This document shows, one piece after another, positions 46,552 to 58,942 of a stretch of 61,538 bases of DNA. The DNA comes from Enterobacter mori LMG 25706. GTDB lineage: Bacteria > Pseudomonadota > Gammaproteobacteria > Enterobacterales > Enterobacteriaceae. Every line of letters starts with the position of its first letter. Position 1 is the stretch's first letter. The stretch is taken from the NCBI RefSeq assembly GCF_000211415.1, contig NZ_GL890773.1, forward strand, positions 133,433 through 194,970. The letters run 5' to 3'. A program made the position numbers and the translations under genes. The notes under the pieces were generated by a model. It had not been told where the DNA came from. It did no database searches and saw only the letters and a list, made by a program, of their open reading frames with translations.

Positions 46552-46862
46552 TTCTTCCCCTTAGTGCGATGTTTCTCCGTAAAACGGTCATATTCCTTAT
46601 GAGTAAAAACATGGCGCACATAAAACTTTTGGCTTTCAAAGAAGCTGAGAGCCACTACTCTGAGATTGTTGTTTGCAATATCAATAACATAATGCTTATC
46701 CATATACTTAAAGTTATCCAGCGTCGGAAACAGTTTTTTCAGCGCAGCAGGCGTCGGACAATGACTCTTTTCTATGGTGCGGCCCAAAAAGAGGAGTTCT
46801 TCTTTGTGCTGCGGAAACTGAGTTACCGCATCCAAAATAGCTTTCAGAGAGATTAAACGCAT
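46548..46862 (-). CDS. higB: HigB mRNA interferase toxin
   Basis: 104-residue RelE-superfamily, ribosome-dependent endoribonuclease. The conserved end FFESQKFYVRHVFTHKEYDRFTEKHRTKGKK closely matches E. coli HigB of the same length, and the core YMDKHYVIDIANNNLRVVAL is present. Toxin-first order is typical of hig loci. Transcribed from the promoter at 46889-46917. Confidence 0.92.
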   Translation of the reverse strand: MRLISLKAILDAVTQFPQHKEELLFLGRTIEKSHCPTPAALKKLFPTLDNFKYMDKHYVIDIANNNLRVVALSFFESQKFYVRHVFTHKEYDRFTEKHRTKGKK

Positions 46863-46883
46863 ACTGCATGCCTGCCGCGTCCG

Positions 46884-46917
46884 TTGCCATTATGGCAATG
46901 ATGACATTCATTGCCAA
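46884..46917 (-). promoter_or_regulatory. higBA promoter and operator
   Basis: On the minus strand TTGGCA (46912-46917), 17 bases, CATAAT (46889-46894). The palindrome ttgccattatggcaa (46884-46898) covers the -10, and another TTGCCA-type half covers the -35: a layout expected for HigA autorepression. Confidence 0.7.
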
Positions 46918-46955
46918 TAAGTCAACAGCCATCTTTTTTGAGAAGACCAGAAAAC

Positions 46956-47031
46956 AAAAAACCCCGCCTAAGCGAGGTTTTTATCAGGGTTTTGCGGTTG
47001 GTCGCCGCAGAACACACTGTGTTACGTCAAC
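46956..47031 (-). ncRNA. istR: IstR-1 antisense RNA
   Basis: Small RNA of about 76 bases starting gttgacgtaacacagtgtg, close to the known E. coli IstR-1 5' end, and ending in the hairpin aacctcgc-tta-ggcgggg followed by TTTTTT (46956-46983). It inhibits TisB synthesis by pairing at the ribosome standby site of the tisB mRNA: bases 47013-47030 recur exactly at 47260-47277 in the tisB leader, which is the pairing region. A longer SOS-controlled IstR-2 may start near the LexA box. Confidence 0.88.
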
Positions 47032-47126
47032 GCGAAAAGTATACGCGATCGAAGAGGAACGCGCAATTCCGGCACGGATTTTGACGTTTTTGAGTATGAA
47101 TCGCCTTCCAAATTTTGTCCACAAAA

Positions 47127-47158
47127 TACTGTTCATGCATACAGTATTTATCTATACT
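47127..47158 (+). promoter_or_regulatory. LexA box and tisB promoter
   Basis: tactgttcatgcatacagta (47127-47146) matches the SOS-box consensus TACTGT-N8-ACAGTA exactly in both arms. The tisB promoter has -35 tgttca (47130-47135) inside the box, a 17-base spacer and -10 TATACT (47153-47158), so LexA binding would block it. Confidence 0.9.
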
Positions 47159-47259
47159 GAGGGTGTTCGCAGTGAGCGAGGGGGCCGCAGTTCTACCGGC
47201 GCAACGAAGTCCTGGCTGAAACGGGTGGTGCCGTCAGTGCCTTAACCCCCTGAAGTGAG

Positions 47260-47277
47260 CACACTGTGTTACGTCAA
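47260..47277 (+). promoter_or_regulatory. IstR target in the tisB mRNA leader
   Basis: cacactgtgttacgtcaa is an 18-base exact copy of 47013-47030, which is transcribed in antisense as the 5' part of IstR-1. It lies 72 bases before the TisB start codon, corresponding to the standby site in E. coli. Confidence 0.85.
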
Positions 47278-47348
47278 TCCAGGTGCTGGCAACAGGCGGC
47301 GGAAAGGTACGCCAGCATCGTGCTCCTTTTAACCAAAAGGAGACGCGT

Positions 47349-47438
47349 ATGAGCGTAGTGGATATGGTGATACTTATCCTCAAACTCATTGTTGCAGTAC
47401 TGCAACTGCTTGATGCTGTCCTGAAATTCCTTCGGTAA
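47349..47438 (+). CDS. tisB: TisB membrane toxin
   Basis: 29-residue hydrophobic peptide, VVDMVILILKLIVAVLQLL plus a short tail ending KFLR, the same size as E. coli TisB with the same D-K-Q-D-K polar stripe. It inserts in the inner membrane, dissipates the proton-motive force during SOS and promotes persistence. CAAAAGGAG precedes the ATG. Expression is under LexA (47127) and IstR control. Position next to ivbL and emrD matches E. coli. Confidence 0.93.
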   Translation: MSVVDMVILILKLIVAVLQLLDAVLKFLR

Positions 47439-47459
47439 TTCAGGTTCAAGTCGCACCTG

Positions 47460-47485
47460 AGAGGGGCGGGCAACCGCCCCTCTTT
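47460..47485 (+). terminator. tisB terminator
   Basis: agaggggcgg (47460-47469) pairs with ccgcccctct (47474-47483) with a 4-base loop, followed by TT. Confidence 0.85.
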
Positions 47486-47502
47486 AATAACGAGGGAATG
47501 CT

Positions 47503-47949
47503 ATGTCGCGTCTGTTAATTGAGCCTGTCACACCGGATGAGCCGGGGTATATCGCCCTGAAAGCGGAAAGTATCGCATTGAATTTCAACATGCTGCGCAG
47601 GCTGGAAGAGAACTGGCAGCGTGGCGAGAACCGCTTTAACGCGCCGGGTGAAAAGCTGCTGGGTGCGTTTCTTAACGGCAAGCTGGTCGGCGTGTGCGGC
47701 CTCAACCGCGATCCGTTCAGCCAGCAGCCGCGCGCCGGACGTATTCGCCATCTCTACGTCAGCGAGAAGTGTCGCGGGCTGGGCATTGGCAAACAGCTTT
47801 TGACCGTGGTAATGGCCGATGCCAGCATCTGGTTTGATTTCCTGAATACCCATGCGCCGGACAGTGCCTGCGGGTTTTATAATCGGGCGGGTTTTACGAT
47901 GGTCTCAGACGAACCGCGGGTGACACACCGCCTTTTTTGTGCGGTGTAA
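47503..47949 (+). CDS. GNAT N-acetyltransferase
   Basis: 148-residue GNAT-fold protein. The acetyl-CoA loop is LYVSEKCRGLGIGKQLL (about 84-100), and the C-terminal FYNRAGFTMVSDEP is typical. GAGGGA precedes the ATG. Inserted, with the next gene, between tisB and emrD relative to E. coli. Substrate unknown. Confidence 0.85.
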   Translation: MSRLLIEPVTPDEPGYIALKAESIALNFNMLRRLEENWQRGENRFNAPGEKLLGAFLNGKLVGVCGLNRDPFSQQPRAGRIRHLYVSEKCRGLGIGKQLLTVVMADASIWFDFLNTHAPDSACGFYNRAGFTMVSDEPRVTHRLFCAV

Positions 47950-48011
47950 CCGGCTGGCAGCATCAGGATGTGAATGTTACAGTTGAGTGACAATTCATCA
48001 TCTGATACGCC

Positions 48012-48845
48012 ATGACCCTCACCGTTTTCTGCATTTTACTCTTCGCCGCGCTGCTGCATGCCAGCTGGAACGCCATCGTTAAAGCCGGAACGGACAAGCT
48101 CTATTCTGCAATAAGCGTCAGCGGCTCCGCCACGGTTATCGCTCTGGTCTTACTGCCGTTTTCTCCACAGCCATCTGCTGCAAGCTGGCCGTTTTTGATT
48201 GTCTCCTGTGCCTTACAGGTGGTGTACACCGTGCTGGTAGCGAAGACCTATCAGGTCTCTGACATGAGCCAGACCTATCCGCTGATGCGCGGCACCGCCC
48301 CGCTGCTGGTGGCGCTGATCAGCGTGCTGGCGCTCGGCGATAGCCTCTCATGGCTCGCCTGGTCCGGCATTGGCGTGATCTGCCTGTCGATTCTCATTAT
48401 GGCGATGCATGGCCGCATGCAGTCACGCAAAGGGATCTGGCTGGCGCTGCTGAACGCCTGTTTCATCGCAGGCTACACGCTGGTGGATGGCACCGGCGTG
48501 CGGCTTTCCGACACCGCGCTGGGCTATACGCTGTGGACCTTCTTTATGAACGGTTTCTGCCTGCTAAGCTGGGCGATGGTAGCGCGTCGGCGCGAGGCGT
48601 CCGGCTACCTGCGCCTGCACTGGAAAAAGGGATTACTCGGCGGCGTTGGCACCATGGGATCTTACGGTCTGGCGCTCTGGGCGATGACCCAGGCCCCGCT
48701 GGCAGTGGTCGCGGCGCTGCGTGAAACCTCCATTCTCTTTGGGGCACTGATCGCGTTTGTCCTTTTAAAAGAGAAGGTTGCCGGTCTGCGCATCGCCGCG
48801 GCACTCGGTATTGCTGGCGGTGCCATTCTGCTGCGCCTGGCGTAA
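48012..48845 (+). CDS. EamA/DMT-family transporter
   Basis: 277-residue membrane protein with about ten helices in two EamA repeats (LLHASWNAIVKAG; YPLMRGTAPLLVALISVL; second repeat LALLNACFIAGYTLVDG...LRETSILFGALIAFVLLKEK). The Shine-Dalgarno is weak. Not the YicL paralogue. Exported metabolite unknown. Confidence 0.85.
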   Translation: MTLTVFCILLFAALLHASWNAIVKAGTDKLYSAISVSGSATVIALVLLPFSPQPSAASWPFLIVSCALQVVYTVLVAKTYQVSDMSQTYPLMRGTAPLLVALISVLALGDSLSWLAWSGIGVICLSILIMAMHGRMQSRKGIWLALLNACFIAGYTLVDGTGVRLSDTALGYTLWTFFMNGFCLLSWAMVARRREASGYLRLHWKKGLLGGVGTMGSYGLALWAMTQAPLAVVAALRETSILFGALIAFVLLKEKVAGLRIAAALGIAGGAILLRLA

Positions 48846-49021
48846 ATCACTGGCAACATTAGTTGCCATTCTTGTTTACAAATCCTGCCTTACCCGGTTT
48901 TTTCATTCCCCACGACAATGCTTAAATTGTCATCTCATTGTGGTAGATTCCTCGCGCATTTATGGGAATGCACAGTCACTTATTCTTCATTTCTCTCTTT
49001 TGGGCAAAAGTATTCAGCGAC

Positions 49022-50206
49022 ATGAAAAAACAAAGGAACGTTAACTTATTGTTGATGCTGGTGTTACTGGTGGCCGTCGGTCAGATGGCGCAAACCATCT
49101 ACCTTCCGGCGATTGCCGACATGGCAAAGGAATTGAACGTCCGCGAGGGCGCGGTGCAGAGCGTAATGGCAGCCTACCTGCTGACCTATGGCGTTTCGCA
49201 ACTCTTTTACGGCCCGCTGTCCGACCGCGTCGGACGTCGTCCGGTGATCCTGGTGGGCATGAGCATTTTCATGGTGGCGACGGTGATTGCCATTACCACG
49301 CACAGCCTGACTGTGCTGATTGCCGCAAGCGCCCTACAGGGTGTCGGCACCGGCGTTGGCGGGGTGATGGCGCGAACCTTACCGCGCGACATGTATCAGG
49401 GCACCCAGCTCCGTCATGCCAACAGTCTGTTGAACATGGGTATTCTGGTCAGCCCCCTTCTCGCCCCGCTGATTGGCGGCCTGCTGGACACGATGTGGTC
49501 CTGGCGCGCCTGCTACGCCTTCCTGCTGGTGCTGTGCGTGATTGTCACCTTCAGCATGGCGCGCTGGATGCCGGAAACGCGCCCGCAGGACGCGCCGCGC
49601 ACGAAGCTCATTACCAGCTATAAGACGCTGTTCGGTAACGGATCGTTTACCTGCTACCTGCTGATGCTGATCGGCCGCCTGGCGGGTATCGCGGTGTTCG
49701 AAGCCTGCTCCGGCGTGCTGCTGGGCGCGGGGCTGGGCCTGAGCAGCATGGTGGTGAGTATTCTGTTTATTCTGCCGATCCCGGCGGCGTTTTTCGGCGC
49801 GTGGTTTGCCGGACGCCCGAACAAACGCTTCTCAACCCTGATGTGGCAGTCGGTGATCAGCTGCCTGCTGGCGGGTCTGATGATGTGGATCCCGGGGCTG
49901 TTCGGCGTGATGACGGTCTGGACGCTGCTCATCCCGGCGGCGCTGTTCTTCTTCGGCGCGGGCATGCTGTTCCCGCTCGCCACCAGCGGCGCGATGGAGC
50001 CGTTCCCGTTCCTTGCTGGCACGGCAGGTGCGCTGGTGGGCGGTTTGCAGAACATCGGTTCCGGCGCGCTGGCCTGGCTCTCGGCCATGATGCCGCAGAC
50101 AGGGCAGGCTAGTTTGGGCCTGCTGATGACGCTGATGGGGCTGCTGATTTTACTGTGCTGGCTGCCGCTGGCGTCGCGTGTCCCGCATCACGAGCAGCCG
50201 GTTTAA
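49022..50206 (+). CDS. emrD: Multidrug exporter EmrD
   Basis: 394-residue, 12-TM MFS exporter of the DHA1 family. The start MKKQRNVNLLLMLVLLVAVGQMAQTIYLPAIADMAKELNVREGAVQSV is nearly identical to E. coli EmrD, which has the same length; motif A is GPLSDRVGRRPVIL. The ATG at 49022 is chosen on this match over the ORF from 48962. Known for uncoupler export. Confidence 0.95.
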   Translation: MKKQRNVNLLLMLVLLVAVGQMAQTIYLPAIADMAKELNVREGAVQSVMAAYLLTYGVSQLFYGPLSDRVGRRPVILVGMSIFMVATVIAITTHSLTVLIAASALQGVGTGVGGVMARTLPRDMYQGTQLRHANSLLNMGILVSPLLAPLIGGLLDTMWSWRACYAFLLVLCVIVTFSMARWMPETRPQDAPRTKLITSYKTLFGNGSFTCYLLMLIGRLAGIAVFEACSGVLLGAGLGLSSMVVSILFILPIPAAFFGAWFAGRPNKRFSTLMWQSVISCLLAGLMMWIPGLFGVMTVWTLLIPAALFFFGAGMLFPLATSGAMEPFPFLAGTAGALVGGLQNIGSGALAWLSAMMPQTGQASLGLLMTLMGLLILLCWLPLASRVPHHEQPV

Positions 50207-51197
50207 CCGCATGATGACCCGGCTTCTCGCCGGGTTTTTCACAGACGGGCGCAATCATCGCCTGTAGTAACGGCTCTGGCGCAGGCCGCCAGGCACCCTC
50301 TTCCCCGTCGTAAAACTGGAAGTCCGCGTTCAACGCATACGGGATTTTCGCCTTTTGCAGCTCGCAGGCCATAAAGGTGGCGAAGGCCAGCTGCGAAGCG
50401 GTTGGCGTGAGGTGGTTTGACTCCCCCACGCCCCAGCCCCCGACCCAGCTAACGTGGCCGGTTTTTTGCTGCCAGCGCAGCGCGTTATTGATGCGATTAT
50501 GGATAGCCGCTTTCTCCGCCGCCGTGCCGGACGTCCACGGGTATTTACCGTTATTTTTCAGCGGCCCCCACGGGAAAATATGCCACTCCGCCAGCAGGTA
50601 GTTTTGACTGTGCGCAGGCAGCTTCAGGCTGGATAAATCCTCCGGCGCGGCACGCAGGCGTGGCGCAATAAAGATCATGCGCTGCGGGTCAATATCGTGG
50701 ATCGCTTTAATGGTTTTTTCATACACGCGGTTTAGCGACGTGAGGTTGTGGTTAAGCTTGTCGGCGGGCTCATAAATGAGATCAAAACCCAGCAGCGGGT
50801 AGCTCTGACCGAAATAGTGCGCCACGGCAATCCACCAGTTGATCGCCTCTTTCTCGTTATCGGCTTTTGGGTCGTTTTTATATTCATCAGCCTGATAAGC
50901 GACTATCGGGATCACGCCATACTGCTCGCAGGCTTCTACCAGCTTGCGCAGGTGGATCAGCCGCGCTTCCGTCGGCTCATCGGCCACGCGGATGCGCACA
51001 TGGGTAATGCCTTTTGCACGAAAATCCCGTACCACCAGCGGGTCGAATTCGCGTATGCCGCGCTCGGCGCGCGCCCAGTCCACATCCATCCCGACGCCCA
51101 GCTGCTGCGCATAGTGAGCAGCCGTCAGCGGCGGCTCAGCGGCAATCGCCCAGCCGGAAGAGATCAGCAACGCAGTGGCAATAAAAGGCTTTAACAC
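50109..51197 (-). CDS. Secreted GH5-like glycosidase
   Basis: 362-residue protein with a signal peptide (about 1-20, ending AIAA). The catalytic domain is of the cellulase (GH5) clan type: GVGMDVDWARAERGIREFD near the start, GFDLIYEP with a catalytic-type Glu, LLAEWHIFPWGP and a WVGGWGVGES strand-8-like segment. The last 45 residues are Ala/Pro/Lys-rich, low complexity, and are read through the emrD terminator and the antisense of the last 98 bases of emrD; homologues may end earlier. Substrate unknown. Confidence 0.78.
   Translation of the reverse strand: MLKPFIATALLISSGWAIAAEPPLTAAHYAQQLGVGMDVDWARAERGIREFDPLVVRDFRAKGITHVRIRVADEPTEARLIHLRKLVEACEQYGVIPIVAYQADEYKNDPKADNEKEAINWWIAVAHYFGQSYPLLGFDLIYEPADKLNHNLTSLNRVYEKTIKAIHDIDPQRMIFIAPRLRAAPEDLSSLKLPAHSQNYLLAEWHIFPWGPLKNNGKYPWTSGTAAEKAAIHNRINNALRWQQKTGHVSWVGGWGVGESNHLTPTASQLAFATFMACELQKAKIPYALNADFQFYDGEEGAWRPAPEPLLQAMIAPVCEKPGEKPGHHAVKPAARDAGHATPAAASTVKSAAPSASSAGPN
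50217..50239 (+). terminator. emrD terminator
   Basis: acccggc (50217-50223) and gccgggt (50229-50235) with a 5-base loop, then TTTT. It lies within the convergent GH5-like gene. Confidence 0.85.
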
Positions 51198-51281
51198 GGT
51201 TTACCCTGGATAAATCAAAAGCATTACCTGTATTTAGCACGCTTTTTCACATTTGGTGTAGCGTCAAAGCGTAATAATTCT

Positions 51282-52208
51282 TCACCTCACCAGTTCTCTC
51301 AGCCAGCCGATAAAGGCGTCAATTTTCGGCCACTGACGGCCAGAAAGCGTTGAGATGTAATAATGCTGATGGCATTTGAGGGTTTTTTCACCAAACGGTG
51401 CAATCAACTCGCCCCGCTCGAGCCGTTTTTGCACCAGCCGCTTTCTTCCCATCGCGACGCCTACGTGGTTGATGGCCGCAATAATCGCTAAATCGGAACG
51501 ATCGAAACCAATACCCGACGATGGCGGCATATTCACCGCAAAGTGCTGCGCCCAGCTCAGCCACTCATCCGTACCGGAATCATTGCTCCAGGCCTGACGG
51601 TCGTGCAGCAGCGTGCAGTGGCTGAGGTTATCGGGGTTTTTCAGCAGTTCATGCTCGCGGGCATACGCCGGCGAGCAGACGGGCAAAATCTCTTCGTCCA
51701 TCAAAAAGTGATGAGAAAGGTGGTTTGGCGGCGTATCGTCGAAATAGAGCGCCAGATCGACGCCCGTTCGCTGCATATTAACGTAATCATTGCCGGTCAG
51801 AATGGTGAGTGAAATCGACGGGTAGCGGCGGGTAAAGTCCCCCAGCATCGGCACCAGCCAGCACTGGGCAATCGACGGGCGGGAGTAAACCGTCAGCGTG
51901 CCGGAGAGCGCCTGGTTTTTGATATCCAGGATCTCCTGATTCAGGGTGTCGAGGGACGATTTTAGCGTCCAGTAAACGCGCTTGCCTTCCTGCGTCAGCT
52001 CGACTTTACGGTGCGAGCGGACGAACAGCTGAATGCCCAGTTCCTCTTCCAGCAGGTTGATGCGGTGGCTCACCGCGCTGGGGCTGAGCGACAGCTCCTC
52101 CGCCGCCAGGGCGAAGGACTCATGCCGGGCAGCCACTTCAAAGGTGTACATTTTCGACAGCTGCCAGCCGTTTAACAGCCGGTTTCTGGCTTCATTTGCA
52201 TCGGTCAT
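51282..52208 (-). CDS. dsdC: D-serine regulator DsdC
   Basis: 308-residue LysR-type activator. N-terminal HTH (LSKMYTFEVAARHESFALAAEELSLSPSAVSHRINLLEEELGIQLF) and an effector domain as in E. coli DsdC. Divergent from dsdXA, which it activates with D-serine and CRP. The ATG at 52208 is used; a GTG directly before it is the alternative. The 200-base intergenic region contains tgtgaacctaatgcga, a weak CRP-like site. Confidence 0.93.
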   Translation of the reverse strand: MTDANEARNRLLNGWQLSKMYTFEVAARHESFALAAEELSLSPSAVSHRINLLEEELGIQLFVRSHRKVELTQEGKRVYWTLKSSLDTLNQEILDIKNQALSGTLTVYSRPSIAQCWLVPMLGDFTRRYPSISLTILTGNDYVNMQRTGVDLALYFDDTPPNHLSHHFLMDEEILPVCSPAYAREHELLKNPDNLSHCTLLHDRQAWSNDSGTDEWLSWAQHFAVNMPPSSGIGFDRSDLAIIAAINHVGVAMGRKRLVQKRLERGELIAPFGEKTLKCHQHYYISTLSGRQWPKIDAFIGWLRELVR

Positions 52209-52412
52209 CACAATTCTCGCGCGTAGTATCTGCGCTCAGCATACCGCTCAAGGGTGAATTTATGTGAACCTAATGCGAATTAAGTGCACTTTTTAGAATG
52301 CAGTCACTTAGTTGATCCAATCTGGCTCACCTGAACGCCAATTTATATCGTTTGTCAGCCTACGCCGTTTTTTCGTCCAATACCCACAGATGACATAAGG
52401 GTGAGGTGAGAT

Positions 52413-53750
52413 ATGGGATCTCAGGTCTGGGTTGTGGCAACGCTGCTGGTCAGCATTGTGTTGATTGTTTTAACCATCGTAAAACTGAAATTACACCCGT
52501 TTCTCGCGCTGCTGCTGGCGAGCTTTTTCGTCGGCGCGATGATGGGGATGAGCCCGCTGGATATGGTGAATGCCATCGAGAGCGGGATTGGCGGTACGCT
52601 GGGCTTCCTGGCGGCGGTGATTGGCCTGGGCACCATTCTCGGCAAAATGATGGAAGTCTCCGGCGCGGCCGAGCGCATCGGGATCGCACTGCAGCGCTGC
52701 CGCTGGCTGTCAGCGGACGTGATTATGGTGCTGGTGGGCCTTATCTGCGGCATTACCCTGTTCGTGGAAGTGGGTGTGGTACTGCTGATCCCGCTGGCGT
52801 TTTCCATCGCCAAAAAGACCCACACGTCGCTGCTCAAGCTGGCCATTCCGCTCTGTACCGCGCTGATGGCGGTGCATTGCGTGGTGCCGCCGCATCCGGC
52901 GGCGCTGTTTGTCACCAATAAACTCGGTGCAGACGTCGGAACGGTGATTGTCTACGGTCTGATGGTAGGCCTGATGGCCTCGCTGGTCGGCGGCCCGCTG
53001 TTCCTGAAACTGCTCGGCAACCGTCTGCCGTATAAGCCGGTTCCGGCGGAATTTTCAGACCTGAAGGTACGTGAAGAGCACACCCTGCCGTCGCTGGGCG
53101 CCACGCTGTTCACGGTGCTGCTGCCGATTGCCCTGATGCTGGTGAAAACCATCGCCGAGCTGAATATGGCAAAAGAAGGCACGCTGTATACGCTGCTGGA
53201 ATTTATCGGCAACCCGATCACCGCCATGTTTATCGCCGTGTTTGTTGCCTACTACCTGCTGGGGATCCGCCAGCATATGGGCATGGGCACAATGCTGACG
53301 CATACCGAGCACGGCTTCGGCTCTATCGCCAACATTTTGCTGATTATCGGCGCGGGCGGCGCATTTAACGCCATTCTCAAAACCAGCGGACTGGCGGACT
53401 CGCTGGCGCATATTCTCTCGAACCTGCACATGCACCCTATCCTGCTCGCCTGGCTGGTGGCGCTGGTGCTGCATGCCGCCGTCGGCTCCGCCACGGTGGC
53501 GATGATGGGCGCCACGGCGATCGTCGCGCCGATGCTTCCGCTCTACCCGAACGTCAGCCCGGAGATCATCACCATTGCCATCGGTTCCGGCGCCATTGGC
53601 TGCACGATCGTGACCGATTCTCTCTTCTGGCTGGTGAAACAATACTGCGGCGCGACCCTGAATGAGACCTTCAAATACTATACGACGGCGACGTTTATCG
53701 CCTCGGTGCTTGCACTTGGCGGCACATTCCTGCTTTCCTTCATTATCTGA
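52413..53750 (+). CDS. dsdX: D-serine permease DsdX
   Basis: 445-residue Gnt-family permease with about 12 helices ([58 protein letters not shown]). The same length as E. coli DsdX. GAGGTGAG precedes the ATG. Co-transcribed with dsdA 17 bases downstream. Confidence 0.95.
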   Translation: MGSQVWVVATLLVSIVLIVLTIVKLKLHPFLALLLASFFVGAMMGMSPLDMVNAIESGIGGTLGFLAAVIGLGTILGKMMEVSGAAERIGIALQRCRWLSADVIMVLVGLICGITLFVEVGVVLLIPLAFSIAKKTHTSLLKLAIPLCTALMAVHCVVPPHPAALFVTNKLGADVGTVIVYGLMVGLMASLVGGPLFLKLLGNRLPYKPVPAEFSDLKVREEHTLPSLGATLFTVLLPIALMLVKTIAELNMAKEGTLYTLLEFIGNPITAMFIAVFVAYYLLGIRQHMGMGTMLTHTEHGFGSIANILLIIGAGGAFNAILKTSGLADSLAHILSNLHMHPILLAWLVALVLHAAVGSATVAMMGATAIVAPMLPLYPNVSPEIITIAIGSGAIGCTIVTDSLFWLVKQYCGATLNETFKYYTTATFIASVLALGGTFLLSFII

Positions 53751-53767
53751 GCGCGAAGAGACGTATT

Positions 53768-55054
53768 ATGGAAAACGCAACAATCACTACTTTAACCGCA
53801 CAGTTTCCTCTGGTTGAGGATCTGATCGCCCTGAAAGAAACCACGTGGCTTAACCCGCGCACCACGACGCTTGCAGAAGGGTTGCCGTATGTCGGGCTGA
53901 CCAAAGCCGACGTGGACGACGCCCACGCTCGCCTGAAACGCTTCGCGCCGTATCTGGCGAAAGCCTTCCCGGAGACGGCGGCAACGGGCGGAATTATCGA
54001 ATCCGAGCTGGTCGCCATTCCGGCAATGCAGGCGCGGCTGGAGAAAGAGTCTGGCAAATCCGTTCCCGGCACGCTGCTGCTAAAAAAAGACAGCCATCTG
54101 CCGATCTCCGGCTCGATCAAAGCGCGCGGTGGCATCTATGAGGTGCTGACCCACGCGGAGAAACTGGCGCTTGAAGCCGGGTTGCTGAGCCTCGAAGACG
54201 ACTACAGCGTTCTGCTGGAGCCGCGCTTTAAGGAATTCTTCAGCCAGTACAGCATCGCGGTAGGCTCAACCGGCAACCTCGGGATGTCCATCGGCATCAT
54301 GAGCGCCCGCATCGGCTTTAAGGTGACGGTACATATGTCCGCCGACGCCCGCGAGTGGAAGAAAGCCAAACTGCGCAGCCATGGCGTCATCGTCGTGGAA
54401 TATGAGCAGGATTACGGCGTGGCGGTAGAGCAGGGACGAAAGGCGGCGGAAAGCGATCCCAACTGCTTTTTCATCGACGATGAAAACTCGCGCACCTTAT
54501 TCCTGGGCTATGCGGTGGCGGGCGAGCGCCTGAAGGCGCAGTTTGCCGAACAGGGCCGGGTGGTGGATGCGGAGCATCCGCTGTACGTCTACCTGCCGTG
54601 CGGCGTCGGCGGTGGCCCTGGCGGCGTGGCGTTTGGCCTGAAGCTGGCCTTTGGCGATAACGTTCACTGTTTCTTCGCGGAGCCAACGCACTCACCGTGC
54701 ATGCTGCTGGGCGTCTACACCGGCCTGCATGATGAGATTGCCGTGCAGGATCTGGGCATTGATAACGTGACGGCAGCGGACGGCCTGGCGGTAGGACGCG
54801 CCTCCGGCTTCGTGGGCCGCGCGATGGAGCGCCTGCTCAACGGGTTCTATACGCTTTCCGACCAGAGCATGTACGACATGCTCGGCTGGCTGGCGCAGGA
54901 GGAAGGCATTCGGCTGGAACCGTCCGCGCTGGCGGGGATGGCTGGGCCGCTGCGCGTTCATTCGCATACCAACGTTACCCACCTGGTTTGGGCGACCGGC
55001 GGCGGGATGGTACCGGAAGACGAGATGGCGAAGTATCTGGCGAAAGGGAAGTAA
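53768..55054 (+). CDS. dsdA: D-serine ammonia-lyase
   Basis: 428-residue PLP enzyme converting D-serine to pyruvate and ammonia, detoxifying D-serine. The PLP lysine is K118 in [11 protein letters not shown], the phosphate-binding loop is in GSTGNLG, and a glycine-rich CGVGGGPGG follows. Slightly shorter than the E. coli enzyme (442). Ends in a REP element. Confidence 0.95.
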   Translation: MENATITTLTAQFPLVEDLIALKETTWLNPRTTTLAEGLPYVGLTKADVDDAHARLKRFAPYLAKAFPETAATGGIIESELVAIPAMQARLEKESGKSVPGTLLLKKDSHLPISGSIKARGGIYEVLTHAEKLALEAGLLSLEDDYSVLLEPRFKEFFSQYSIAVGSTGNLGMSIGIMSARIGFKVTVHMSADAREWKKAKLRSHGVIVVEYEQDYGVAVEQGRKAAESDPNCFFIDDENSRTLFLGYAVAGERLKAQFAEQGRVVDAEHPLYVYLPCGVGGGPGGVAFGLKLAFGDNVHCFFAEPTHSPCMLLGVYTGLHDEIAVQDLGIDNVTAADGLAVGRASGFVGRAMERLLNGFYTLSDQSMYDMLGWLAQEEGIRLEPSALAGMAGPLRVHSHTNVTHLVWATGGGMVPEDEMAKYLAKGK

Positions 55055-55058
55055 TTAT

Positions 55059-55086
55059 GCCGGGTGGCGGCTGCGCCTTACCCGGC
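55059..55086. repeat. REP element
   Basis: gccgggtggcggctgcgccttacccggc palindrome between the convergent dsdA and yidG; it abuts the yidG stop codon. Confidence 0.85.
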
Positions 55087-55434
55087 CTATAACTGCAAAA
55101 TTTGTTGAATGTGGGTGACAGCAAACAGCAGTGACAGCGACAGCACGGCCAGGGCGATGAGGAACTTATCCCGCACCGCCTTCGGCTGTACAAAGTCATC
55201 CTGCGCCACGTCCATCAGGTTACGGCTGCGGGTATAGCGCCATAAAATAATCGCCACCAGCGCCAGCACGATAATTGAGATCCAGAATGGCCCCCCCGTG
55301 CGGTGCCAGTTGTGCTTAATCGCCAGTGCAATCAGCGCGCCATACCCCAGCAGCGTGCGCAGCCAGGCCAGTGACGTCCGCTCCGGCTGCAGGCCGGGGT
55401 CCGCTTCGCGTCGCGCTTTGCGGCTATCCGCCAT
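55087..55434 (-). CDS. yidG: Inner-membrane protein YidG (DUF202)
   Basis: 115-residue DUF202 protein with three membrane helices. DSRKARREADPGLQPERTSLAWLRTLLGYGALIALAIKHNW matches E. coli YidG (120 residues); the end is a few residues shorter because a REP element abuts it. The start overlaps yidH by 11 bases. Confidence 0.93.
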   Translation of the reverse strand: MADSRKARREADPGLQPERTSLAWLRTLLGYGALIALAIKHNWHRTGGPFWISIIVLALVAIILWRYTRSRNLMDVAQDDFVQPKAVRDKFLIALAVLSLSLLFAVTHIQQILQL

Positions 55435-55771
55435 AGAACACCAGTACCATTACCACGCCCGCCACCGTCAGCAGAATCGTGCTGATAATCAGCAGCCCGC
55501 GCGTATAGGGCAGATCCTGCTTCAGACGCATCGCCTTCTCATTGCGCAGCCAGCGCAGGTAGCCGTAAATCGCCAGCACGCCCGCGAACAGGCACAGCAG
55601 CAGCGCCAGCACTTCACGAATTAATGGGGTGGCAAACTCGGGGGCAAGCTGATCGAGGCCGACACCGGCGGCCAGAAAACCCAGCGCGGTGCGGATCCAC
55701 GCTAAAAAAGTGCGTTCATTAGCCAGAGAGAAGCGGTAGTCCGGCGCTTCGCCGAGGCGGGAAATTTTCAT
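55424..55771 (-). CDS. yidH: Inner-membrane protein YidH (DUF202)
   Basis: 115-residue DUF202 protein with three helices, the same length as E. coli YidH, starting KISRLGEAPDYRFSLANERTFLAWIRTALGFLAAGVGLDQL. AAGGAA precedes the ATG. Function unknown; paired with yidG as in E. coli. Confidence 0.94.
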   Translation of the reverse strand: MKISRLGEAPDYRFSLANERTFLAWIRTALGFLAAGVGLDQLAPEFATPLIREVLALLLCLFAGVLAIYGYLRWLRNEKAMRLKQDLPYTRGLLIISTILLTVAGVVMVLVFYGG

Positions 55772-55832
55772 GAAGGTTCCTTGTCGAGCTACGGGCAGGC
55801 TTCAGCATAGCGTAAATCGACAAGGACAAGGA

Positions 55833-55856
55833 GACCGGCATCGGGCGATGCCGGTC
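55833..55856. repeat. REP-like hairpin
   Basis: gaccggcat (55833-55841) and atgccggtc (55848-55856) are perfect arms between the alpha-glucoside operon end and yidH. No T-run on either side. Confidence 0.6.
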
Positions 55857-55863
55857 AGGACGA

Positions 55864-58805
<2,942 letters not shown>

Positions 58806-58942
58806 TTTTAAATCCTCATGAAACAACCTGTAGGGGTAGAGGCCTTTATGGTTTTTTGCTGGCCTGAGGTGAGCATAAGAACTTACTGATGCGCGAACAT
58901 GGCGTGCCGCTGCGATTCGTGATCGCATTCATGGTTTTATTT

